Shown here: positions 26,281 through 34,410 of the stretch, in pieces
How the letters are laid out: each line of letters starts with the position of its first letter
How positions within the stretch are numbered: the stretch's first letter is position 1
Assembly: GCF_028751035.1 (NCBI RefSeq)
Contig: NZ_CP063533.1
Coordinates: forward strand, 1,426,001 to 1,490,000
DNA from: Helicobacter winghamensis ATCC BAA-430
Lineage (GTDB): Bacteria > Campylobacterota > Campylobacteria > Campylobacterales > Helicobacteraceae
DNA: 64,000 nucleotides
Reading direction: 5' to 3'
Notes under the pieces: model-generated
What the model was told of the DNA's origin: nothing
Database searches by the model: none
Seen by the model: the letters and a program-made list of their open reading frames with translations, nothing else
Position numbers and translations under genes: made by a program

Positions 26281-28725
26281 CTAGATTATGCCCCCCCCCC
26301 CGCCGATAACTTTGGCAAATAATTTAATAGAATCAGAAATATCCACTTGATGATTCCCTACAAAAAATCCTTTTTCTTGAAGATACTTTGCATTTTTAAG
26401 CTCTTTGTGGATTGTGTAGTCAAAATATTTTATCACCTCATTTTGTGTGAAATCCCCTGTGGCAATAGGGCGATATTCAATATTATTTTTTTCTAGCTTT
26501 TGGATAATTTCATTTCTTTGTATTTTAGAATCAGGACGAATAATTAAGGAAAAACCAAACCAAGAACTAGAACCGATTTCTTTTTGTATGATAAAATCAG
26601 GGTGATTTGCAAAATAACTACAAAATAGTTTTGCATTTTCTCTGCGATGCTTTAGAAAATCTGGAAGTTTTTTAAGCTGCTCTATTCCTATTGCACCGCT
26701 CATTTCAACAGGACGCACATTATAGCCGGGCAATACAAATCTAAAAGACTCACTAAACCAATCATCACTCTTTTTGGCTACCAAATTATCCTTTGGCAAA
26801 TTTCTAGTCCAGCCGTGCGCCCTTAAACACAATAAAATATGATAGAGCTCCTCATCATCAGTTACAACAAACCCCCCTTCCATCGTTGCCATATGATGAG
26901 AATAAAAGGTGGAAAATGTCCCCATAACCCCAAATGTTCCAGCTTGCTTACCTTTGTATTCTGCACCCATAGATTCACAATTATCCTCCAACAAAATAAT
27001 ATCCCTGTTAGAAATCATTGCCTTAATAGCATCAAAGTCATTAGGATTTCCTAGCAAATTCACACACATTATCATTTTTGTAGAATCTGTAATAGCAGTT
27101 TTTAAAGCTTCTAAATCATAATTAAGCGTCTCCAAATCAATATCTACAAATTTAAGCTTCAATCCATACTGATAAAGTGGATAATAAGTGGTACTCCAAG
27201 AAACAGCTGGCACAATCACCTCATCACCCCTTTTTAATCGTGGAGTCTTTGTATAAAATAATGCTGCTGTGGCAATTAAGTTTGCTGTTGAACCTGAGCT
27301 TGTCATTACAGCATACTTAGATCCTACAAACCTAGCAAAATCTTTTTCAAACCCTGCAACCTTCTTACCCATTGTAAATATATCACTTTTGATAACTTCT
27401 TGAATTGCTTGTAACTCTTTTTCATCCCAAGTAGATGAGGCTAAAGTATATCTAGTTTTTACATCATCGGTCTGCGATTTCTTCATTTCTTTAATTTTTT
27501 TAGCCAAATCTATAGATCTCTTGATGCATATATCCATATTATAATATTCCCACTCACCAAAACGCCCGTGAGAAATAATGCCCAAGGAATCCAAATATTT
27601 TATTGCCTTTTCTTTAGAGTCTTTGTAATTCAAATCAAACAAAACATAAGCATGATCGGTAATATTATGTCCGACAATTCTTTTTAAGAATGGAAGTTTT
27701 TTAATCTCCTTTTCAAAATATTCTATAGAATGACTTCCCAAGCTTTCAGCAAGGCAATAGTTCCTATTGGGCGTAAAAAAGGTCCCCATATTTATAGTTC
27801 TATGAATACCTATATCGCAATCCGGTATATATGCCCAGGTAAAATCCACACTTCCATCAGTCTCACACAACACATTTGAAATTCTATTAAATTTCAAGTT
27901 TCTAAAATATTTTTCTATTTCATATGGAATATCCTTTAATATATCAACTATTGCATCCAATGGAGTAGTATTAATAATCACATCATACTCTCTCTCTCCA
28001 TTTATAACCCACTTTTTTGCATTTTTCTCTATGCTTTTTATAGGATAATTTAAAATGATATTTACTCCATTCCCAATTGCTTCTATAAAGGTATTCTGAT
28101 TGTTAGTCTTTGGGTAGTAATATCCACTTGCTTCAACCATACCATCTACACCTTTTCCACTTACCAAAGATTTATAAAAATTTTCCTTAGTGGGTATAGG
28201 AAGCTTCATTTGTTTATCATCTATAGTCCAAACGCTATCCATATTTTTGGGTTCAATACCCCAAATTTTAGTATTATAAGGTATAAAATACTCTCTTGCT
28301 AAAGTTGGTCCAAAATGATTTATGAACCATTCTTCTAGATTTTTTCCTTTTTCATAAGATGCATTAAGCATTTCTTTAGTAATTAAAAAGGCTAGTTCTG
28401 TATCAAACTTATCGATCTCTAAAACAGAGTTTTCTATAGGATTGCCAATCCAATGTCCTTTAAATAATATTTTTGCATTTTTGACATAAGAATTCCATTT
28501 ATTCTTCTCTAAAACACTAGAAAAAACAAACTCTTTTACATCTTCATACCTTGATGCAAAGCAATGTCCTCCATTTACATGATATGCTACCCCATCAACA
28601 TCTTTGGTTCTAGCTATGCCTCCAACAACAGGCTCTTTTTCTAAAACTTCTACTTCAAAATCATCTTTTAAAAGCCTTGCAATAGATAATCCAGAAATCC
28701 CAGCTCCTAAAACTCCAATTTTCAT
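26281..28725 (-). CDS. Fusion of a UGM-like flavoprotein and a ColD-like 3-dehydratase
   Basis: One 814-residue frame. Residues 1-412 are a second copy of the mutase-like flavoprotein (GVLGAGISGLS at 4-14, FGPTLAREYFIPYNTKIWGI). From Met414 follows a complete DegT/DnrJ-fold enzyme of 401 residues. In it a His-His pair (610-611, context FYSHHMATMEGG) stands where aminotransferases have the PLP lysine, as in ColD and RfbH, the PLP-dependent 3-dehydratases that make 3,6-dideoxy sugars. The junction is exact: copy 1 ends KKIKEKYL, here KKIKE runs into MKKSQTDD. The dehydratase could also be made alone from its own ATG at 27486. The gene ends in a G11 tract. Confidence 0.8.
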   Translation of the reverse strand: MKIGVLGAGISGLSIARLLKDDFEVEVLEKEPVVGGIARTKDVDGVAYHVNGGHCFASRYEDVKEFVFSSVLEKNKWNSYVKNAKILFKGHWIGNPIENSVLEIDKFDTELAFLITKEMLNASYEKGKNLEEWFINHFGPTLAREYFIPYNTKIWGIEPKNMDSVWTIDDKQMKLPIPTKENFYKSLVSGKGVDGMVEASGYYYPKTNNQNTFIEAIGNGVNIILNYPIKSIEKNAKKWVINGEREYDVIINTTPLDAIVDILKDIPYEIEKYFRNLKFNRISNVLCETDGSVDFTWAYIPDCDIGIHRTINMGTFFTPNRNYCLAESLGSHSIEYFEKEIKKLPFLKRIVGHNITDHAYVLFDLNYKDSKEKAIKYLDSLGIISHGRFGEWEYYNMDICIKRSIDLAKKIKEMKKSQTDDVKTRYTLASSTWDEKELQAIQEVIKSDIFTMGKKVAGFEKDFARFVGSKYAVMTSSGSTANLIATAALFYTKTPRLKRGDEVIVPAVSWSTTYYPLYQYGLKLKFVDIDLETLNYDLEALKTAITDSTKMIMCVNLLGNPNDFDAIKAMISNRDIILLEDNCESMGAEYKGKQAGTFGVMGTFSTFYSHHMATMEGGFVVTDDEELYHILLCLRAHGWTRNLPKDNLVAKKSDDWFSESFRFVLPGYNVRPVEMSGAIGIEQLKKLPDFLKHRRENAKLFCSYFANHPDFIIQKEIGSSSWFGFSLIIRPDSKIQRNEIIQKLEKNNIEYRPIATGDFTQNEVIKYFDYTIHKELKNAKYLQEKGFFVGNHQVDISDSIKLFAKVIGGGGGII
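26291..26301 (-). repeat. Poly-G tract (G11) at the end of the fused gene
   Basis: Eleven C on the plus strand. With G11 the protein ends GGII; with G12 (or G9) the frame runs on for 54 codons to a TAA at 26126-26128, just before the next ribosome site. Confidence 0.88.
27486..27703. repeat. 218-base direct repeat, copy 2 (end of mutase domain of the fusion)
   Basis: Partner of 21521-21738, 5965 bases apart in the same orientation. Its left end falls exactly at the mutase/ColD junction, which suggests that the fusion arose by recombination here. Confidence 0.85.
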
Positions 28726-28774
28726 TTCTATATCCTTTAAAATTTATACATTATTATATCATAACTAATGTTCG

Positions 28775-31081
28775 TCACCTATTTCTAATCGTTCCTAGCT
28801 CAAACAAAAACTTGATATATCCTCCCCTCCACCAAGTCCTATTTGCTTCAATCAAAGCCTCTCCAAGCCTATAAGAAAGATGATTTTTATATTTCAATGC
28901 TTCTTTATAATCCGCATAAGATTCTAAAGGAGGCAATTTCAAAGAAGGATTTTTTTTAATTTTTTCTTGATAAGCTTTTTTTTCTTGTTTGTATTTATAA
29001 ACAATACATAATAATTCATAGGGCATTCTCATATAACCAGATAGAGATTTAGAGTTTAGTATCATTTCTTGTCCTAATCTGTAGGAAAGCTGATTTTGGA
29101 TTCTAACTTTAGCAGAAGGTGTGCTATTTTTATGAGAAGATTTGGCTTTAGAGAATTGTTCTAGTTTAGTCAGAGAAAGCTGTTTTGGATCTTTTGCCTG
29201 TTTCATTGGTTTTGACAATAAAGCCTTGATATCTTTTTGATAAGATAAAAATTGTTGATTGTCAGGCTCTGCTTTTAAAGAATCATCAATAAATTTCAAA
29301 GCATCATCTAAATGCTTTCTACAAACAGAGATTTTTGCTGCCATATAGCTGATATAGGGATATTTCGCACTAGCAAACTTTAAATACCTATCCCTCAAAG
29401 GATCATAAATAGGAAAAGCCCATTTATTCATCACATTATGTAATCCCCAAATCGCTTCAAAAAAATGCTCTCTATTTAGACACTCTGTTTTCAAATAAAC
29501 ATCTGCTGTTTTTAAATCCCTTTTTGCAAATAGCAAATCTACCATAGCAACTCTATAAAAATCATTTTCAGAATCTTCCTGCATCGCCTTAGATAACCAT
29601 TGATATGCAACATCAAGCGGCTTATTAAGCTTTTTTGCAAAAGCATAAAGTCTATAATAACAATACGCTCTATGTAAATTTCCAATCTCTAAGCAATGAA
29701 TATTCTTTTGAATAATATTATAAAGTTCTTCATCGCTATAAATATCATAAAACGAACAAACAAGTTCTCTCCCAGCAATCATACTTGCCGTATTTGAAAA
29801 TACAGAAGAACCCGTAGAATAAATTTTTTTTGCCTTGCTTAAAAAATTCATATCAAAAAATGCTCTTTCTTGATTTGTATAATTGTAACGCCCTTCAATA
29901 AGAGAATCCACTGAATAAATTTGAATATCTTTATTAGGTTTAATCTGATTTAAATAATCTTCTAAAATCCGATTAGACTTGAAATCTTGCCCAATAATAA
30001 CGATATGATTTCTCTCCCACTCCATCTTTGCAATCTCAATTGCAACCTCATAGGGAAAATGCTTAGTATGCATCCATAATTCTGGTGCGATTCTAAATTC
30101 TCCAAGAACCACTTCCCCCCCCCTTAAATGCATTATCACAAAATCATTAGCAATAATGTCACTACAAATATATTCCACTTCTTGAATCATTTGCGCACAC
30201 CTATCTGACCACTGAATACTTTCGTAGCATTTTTTTAAATCTTTTAAAGCCTCTTCTGGCACAAGATCACGCATACATTTATGAGGACCCACTTTGCCTG
30301 TAAAGGCACCCCATTTATGTCTTAGAAAGCTACTCTTAGAATCTTTAAAAGATAGATTCACAATATCATTTCCATGGGAGCGATATTTTGAAGAAATCAG
30401 ATGTTTCTGCAAAAATTCTTTTGAAAAAATCTTCTCTGCCATCAATATCTGATTGCAAAAAGATACACCTTCTTGGCCTTTGACATCACATCTGCCATCA
30501 TCGTTTGTTCCATTTAACCACGAAAAAACAAACTTAAACTCTCCCCCAAGCTTCTCTGCAACATACATTGCGCTTATAATTGTGGCAAGTCGCATTCCAA
30601 GACCATCCAAACGACTCCCAGCAATATAGTGATACCTTCTTTGCAAAACCTCAACCCTTCTTAATACCAAATGCCCCCTAGTGTTTAAAGAAATTTTGAT
30701 ATATCTAGCCTTTAAGGATTGCAACACATTAATCTCTAAAACTTCTAAATCCGTCCATTCAAATAAACTTAAATCAAGATTAATCCAATTTGCTTTATCC
30801 AAAGAGCATTCAACTTTTAAATTTTTATTGATTTTTTGATGTTTTAACTCTTTTCGATTTGTAATCCTTATACAATCAATCGCATAAACACCCTCTAAAT
30901 CCACCATCCAAAAAGGATTATTCTCCATTCCCGTATGAAAAGCAAAATTTACATCTTCCAAACTAGCATCAATTGCCCGATTTGCATCATCAATATGCGA
31001 CCATTTACTCACAGAACTCTGAATAGCCTTTTTGCTTTCTGTTAAATCCACTACATCTTCTTCTTTCCAAATCATAATCAA
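28775..31081 (-). CDS. Large glycosyltransferase-like protein with discoidin domain, TPR-like part and repeated tail
   Basis: The 768-residue protein has four parts. Residues 1-150 resemble an F5/8C (discoidin) carbohydrate-binding fold (SKWSHIDDANRAIDAS, NPFWMVDLEGVYAIDCIRITNR). Residues 155-470 resemble the fucosyl/galactosyl-transferase type with a nucleotide-site motif MHLRGGEVV (about 319-327) in place of the common HIRRGD. Residues 480-620 are helical and TPR-like. The last 120 residues carry two SYRLG repeats and LKLPPLESYADYKEAL, a tail I remember from Campylobacter and Helicobacter surface-sugar enzymes. A G9 tract codes RGGE and could switch the gene; it is in frame here. Substrate unknown. 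Confidence 0.6.
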   Translation of the reverse strand: MIMIWKEEDVVDLTESKKAIQSSVSKWSHIDDANRAIDASLEDVNFAFHTGMENNPFWMVDLEGVYAIDCIRITNRKELKHQKINKNLKVECSLDKANWINLDLSLFEWTDLEVLEINVLQSLKARYIKISLNTRGHLVLRRVEVLQRRYHYIAGSRLDGLGMRLATIISAMYVAEKLGGEFKFVFSWLNGTNDDGRCDVKGQEGVSFCNQILMAEKIFSKEFLQKHLISSKYRSHGNDIVNLSFKDSKSSFLRHKWGAFTGKVGPHKCMRDLVPEEALKDLKKCYESIQWSDRCAQMIQEVEYICSDIIANDFVIMHLRGGEVVLGEFRIAPELWMHTKHFPYEVAIEIAKMEWERNHIVIIGQDFKSNRILEDYLNQIKPNKDIQIYSVDSLIEGRYNYTNQERAFFDMNFLSKAKKIYSTGSSVFSNTASMIAGRELVCSFYDIYSDEELYNIIQKNIHCLEIGNLHRAYCYYRLYAFAKKLNKPLDVAYQWLSKAMQEDSENDFYRVAMVDLLFAKRDLKTADVYLKTECLNREHFFEAIWGLHNVMNKWAFPIYDPLRDRYLKFASAKYPYISYMAAKISVCRKHLDDALKFIDDSLKAEPDNQQFLSYQKDIKALLSKPMKQAKDPKQLSLTKLEQFSKAKSSHKNSTPSAKVRIQNQLSYRLGQEMILNSKSLSGYMRMPYELLCIVYKYKQEKKAYQEKIKKNPSLKLPPLESYADYKEALKYKNHLSYRLGEALIEANRTWWRGGYIKFLFELGTIRNR
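30115..30123 (-). repeat. Poly-G tract (G9) inside the large glycosyltransferase-like gene
   Basis: Nine G on the coding strand in the middle of the predicted catalytic domain (LRGGE). A slip would end the protein early, giving full on/off control. In frame here. Confidence 0.85.
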
Positions 31082-31136
31082 CCTTTCTTAATTTTATAAA
31101 AACAAACATTTACACAACAAATCTATTGCTACACTT

Positions 31137-32231
31137 TTACTCCCTAGTTACAAAATCCACCAACCAATCTACTCTCTTGTGCTTTGGCATATCTTTAAGT
31201 TCTTCAAAAGAATAACTAATATAAAAATCTCTAATCTGCTCAAGATTTTCTACAAGCCCAAAATCGCCACTTTCTTTTACTGCAATTTGGTTATAATAGT
31301 CTTGCAAGAGAAAATCTTTAGGAATTACATTTTCTGCTTGATTTATAAAAATATTTGTTTGTATCAATTTATTTAAAAGCTGAATTTCCATAGCAGAAAC
31401 ATCAACAAATGCTCTATAAATGCGATAGGTTGTTTCAGTTGCTTTAATAGCTCCTCTATTGAATAGTTTCGCCAAAAATCCCTTATGCTTATATCCTAGA
31501 ATATTTACCTGTAAAGCATTTTTTCTTAAAAGACTTATACCTTGCTCCAAATACTGCCTATATTTCTTATCTCTATGTCCCGTATTTGGATGTGGCTGAA
31601 TAAGAACTTTTTCCAACCCGCCAATTTTTGCATACTGAGCAATCTTTTTAAAGGCATACAAATCCGCACTAAGACTGCTATACTGCTCCGCTTTGATTCC
31701 GCCCTCCCAAGTTGGCGCATAAAGAATATAAGCCCCCTCCTTTTGATAAGCTTTTTTATAAGGATTGCCACCAATAAAAGTATCTCCCATCTTCAAAACT
31801 CTATATCGACAGACATCATCCTGTGTAAAAATTTTATACTGTAAATACCTTCTTACCCCAACATCCCCAGCGCAAATAATGTAATCATAAATCCTTATAA
31901 TAGGCTTTATACTTGCAAGCTTATTACTTTCTCCATGCGTAACAAAAATATGTTTAGCATTTCTAAAAGTCAAGATTCTGCAATTTGATTGTGCGTTAAA
32001 AAGATAGAAGACAACCTTATATTTGCTCATATCTAATCTATTGATATTTAAAAAATATCTATGTGGGATTTCATATTTTTCTAATGCCTGCTTATAATAC
32101 AAAAAAGATTCCTTATAGCTTTTAAAAACCACTTCCGTATTATCTCTGCTAAACACACCTTCTTTAAAATAACTAATAAGTTGCCTAATTGCACCTTTAA
32201 CTTTACTATCTATGTAAATAGCACTCATCAT
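31137..32231 (-). CDS. TagF-like polyol-phosphate transferase (1)
   Basis: The 364-residue protein is of the CDP-glycerol/CDP-ribitol transferase family. HIFVTHGESNKLAS (with the catalytic-type His of the THG/HGD motif), YAPTWEGG, VLIQPHPNTG and DVSAMEIQLL match family blocks seen in TagF/TarL. Such enzymes transfer glycerol- or ribitol-phosphate from the CDP form to a growing chain at the inner membrane face. Directly upstream genes encode two relatives and a CDP-ribitol synthase. It overlaps the next gene by four bases. The acceptor cannot be read. Confidence 0.75.
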   Translation of the reverse strand: MMSAIYIDSKVKGAIRQLISYFKEGVFSRDNTEVVFKSYKESFLYYKQALEKYEIPHRYFLNINRLDMSKYKVVFYLFNAQSNCRILTFRNAKHIFVTHGESNKLASIKPIIRIYDYIICAGDVGVRRYLQYKIFTQDDVCRYRVLKMGDTFIGGNPYKKAYQKEGAYILYAPTWEGGIKAEQYSSLSADLYAFKKIAQYAKIGGLEKVLIQPHPNTGHRDKKYRQYLEQGISLLRKNALQVNILGYKHKGFLAKLFNRGAIKATETTYRIYRAFVDVSAMEIQLLNKLIQTNIFINQAENVIPKDFLLQDYYNQIAVKESGDFGLVENLEQIRDFYISYSFEELKDMPKHKRVDWLVDFVTRE

Positions 32232-33241
32232 TCTATCGCCCTTAAAAGCTTCTCAAAAGTATTATTAAGAATATAAGATTTGCCAATCCAATATTCTGCA
32301 AAAGCTTCTCTTTCTTGCTTTTTAAAATCTCCTTCATTTAAAAACATTTCAAATCTATTTAAATCTGAAAAAAGATACAACCCATCTAAAGAAACATATT
32401 TATCCTTTAAAAAATCCTGCATAAAAGCTTCATTTGGAATGTAAGTATAAATAGGAGCATTAAGCATTAAAAATTTCTCTATATATGTGCGCAAATCACA
32501 CACCAATCCTTGGCAACCAGCAAATATTGCATTCTCCATTTTGCGATGCACTCTACACTTGATAGCATTTATGGCAAGTAATCCATCAAGTTTTCTATAA
32601 AAAGCCTTTAAAGCATAAGTTTTTTTAGAAGTTATTATAAAATCAACAGAGAGTTGATGATTAAAAGCATATTTTATGATGGTTTGCATAATCACAAAAG
32701 ACATTAAGCTCTCAAAATTAGACAGCACACACACTAGATTATCTTTCTTTTTTACGCTATATAAATCAAGCAATTGCGGTTTACCAATCTTCATCACTTC
32801 CATTGTCGATAAACCTTCTATTTGGGACATCTTTTCAACTCCAGCTTGAGATGGTAGCCAAATTGCATCATAAGCCCTAATTACCTTTGATAAGGCAGAA
32901 TCCCTAATAGAGTTCTCGCTCCCGATAAAGATATGCTTAAATCTAGAAAAATTTAACAAGTGAATATTTTTTGGATGATGTGATAAATAAAAAATTGCTT
33001 TTAAATTTTTAAATTTAAATATATTATCCTCAACCTCTACCACACTTGGCGCGCAAATGATATGGCATAACTCAAAGTGACTCTTCAATTTGTCATACAA
33101 AATTCTATCACGAACCAAAATACTAAATTTTACATTTATTTCTAAAAAGATTGGAATCCAATAGGACAAATGATTATATCCCACTTTTGCATTCTCTCCA
33201 CTTTGAAGCAATACTATAGAATCATAAACTACTCTAGACAT
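32228..33241 (-). CDS. Divergent TagF-like protein (2)
   Basis: The 337-residue protein is a clear but divergent relative of its two neighbours. YNHLSYWIPIFLEINVKFSILVRD matches the N-terminal domain of copy 3, and FKHIFIGSENSIRDSALSKVIRAYD matches their HIFIGHGDSDKASSF block but has Ser-Glu-Asn where they have His-Gly. PTWEG and the HPH motif are missing. It may thus have lost transferase activity or use another donor; a role as partner of the other two is possible. It overlaps both neighbours (4 and 13 bases), so it is translated with them. Confidence 0.6.
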   Translation of the reverse strand: MSRVVYDSIVLLQSGENAKVGYNHLSYWIPIFLEINVKFSILVRDRILYDKLKSHFELCHIICAPSVVEVEDNIFKFKNLKAIFYLSHHPKNIHLLNFSRFKHIFIGSENSIRDSALSKVIRAYDAIWLPSQAGVEKMSQIEGLSTMEVMKIGKPQLLDLYSVKKKDNLVCVLSNFESLMSFVIMQTIIKYAFNHQLSVDFIITSKKTYALKAFYRKLDGLLAINAIKCRVHRKMENAIFAGCQGLVCDLRTYIEKFLMLNAPIYTYIPNEAFMQDFLKDKYVSLDGLYLFSDLNRFEMFLNEGDFKKQEREAFAEYWIGKSYILNNTFEKLLRAIE

Positions 33242-34410
33242 ATATCCTCCCCAAACTGTTTTAGATGTCCAATAAAAGCATTGTTGAGCGTCTCTTCTTT
33301 CCCTAAGATATATTCTTGTGCTTCAAGTCTTCCTTTTGCTAAAAAATCATTCCCCTCTAATACATTTTTAATGCTATCATACAATTCACTAGGCGAAGAA
33401 AACAAATAGCAATACTTCTCATAAGGCATATTACTCTGTGCAATTTTAATCTCTTTTTCTTTGGGAATATACAAGAAAATAGGGGCATTTGCTGCCAAAC
33501 ATTCAGTAACTACACCAGAAATATCGCAAATAAAGAGATTTGTTTTTTTGATTAATTCACTCACATTAGTCTCTACAGGCTTAATCTCTGCTAAATTCTC
33601 TTTTTGTAGCTCTTTATCAAAATATATAAATTTCTTTTCTCCATTTCCCATATGGGGATGAAATTTAACAGACAACTCAAAAGGCAAGGGCTTTATTTTA
33701 ACTAGATTATCTCTTAGCAATTCCAAAGAGGAGTAATCCTGCTCCTTATATAGTCCCTCCCAAGTAGGAAGATACAATAGTCTTAAATCCCCTCCAAATC
33801 TTTCTCTCCATCCTAAATCTATCTCATCAAAAACTTCTTTAAGAGTTGGACGCCCAACTTTAACAAACTGCAAGCCATTCAAAGAAAATCCAGCATTTAA
33901 AAATCTATCTCTATGAGCATCTCCGGCAATCCAATTCTCATCATACACTCTAAAGAATTTTCGAAAACTCGACGCTTTATCACTATCTCCATGCCCAATA
34001 AAAATATGCTTAATTCGAGTCTGATAAAGAAGGCTCATATTATTACCTGTGTTTGAAGGATAAAAACAAGCCCTAATCCCAGAAAACACATTAAAAAATT
34101 CATCTACTTCTTTTTTTGTTTTTGCATAAACAATATTTGCCTGTGGATACTTTTCAACCATTAACTCAAATACTTCCAATTTTCTAACAAGGATTACAAA
34201 TTTTACCTTAGATTCTTCAAAATAAGGATACCAAAGGTTAAGATGAACTAAAGCCGTATATGCAATTTCACCCGTATGCAAAACTACTCTAAAATCAGTA
34301 TAAAAAACCCTACAAGCCGAATTTGGAACGCGACCATTATTTTTAAGATTTAAAAACATATCCTTAAAAAATAATCTAGGGGTTTTAATTAGCTTGGATA
34401 ATTTACTCAT
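33229..34410 (-). CDS. TagF-like polyol-phosphate transferase (3)
   Basis: The 393-residue protein is the most typical of the three TagF-like proteins. It has HIFIGHGDSDKASSF with the family HGD, LLYLPTWEGLYKEQDYSS, LSVKFHPHMGNGEK and FICDISGVVTECLAANAPIFLYIP, the nucleotide-site DxSxxxxE-type block. It probably transfers ribitol phosphate from the CDP-ribitol made by the next gene upstream. It overlaps that gene by one base (TAATG-type junction). The family is certain; donor choice is inferred from context. Confidence 0.78.
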   Translation of the reverse strand: MSKLSKLIKTPRLFFKDMFLNLKNNGRVPNSACRVFYTDFRVVLHTGEIAYTALVHLNLWYPYFEESKVKFVILVRKLEVFELMVEKYPQANIVYAKTKKEVDEFFNVFSGIRACFYPSNTGNNMSLLYQTRIKHIFIGHGDSDKASSFRKFFRVYDENWIAGDAHRDRFLNAGFSLNGLQFVKVGRPTLKEVFDEIDLGWRERFGGDLRLLYLPTWEGLYKEQDYSSLELLRDNLVKIKPLPFELSVKFHPHMGNGEKKFIYFDKELQKENLAEIKPVETNVSELIKKTNLFICDISGVVTECLAANAPIFLYIPKEKEIKIAQSNMPYEKYCYLFSSPSELYDSIKNVLEGNDFLAKGRLEAQEYILGKEETLNNAFIGHLKQFGEDICLE

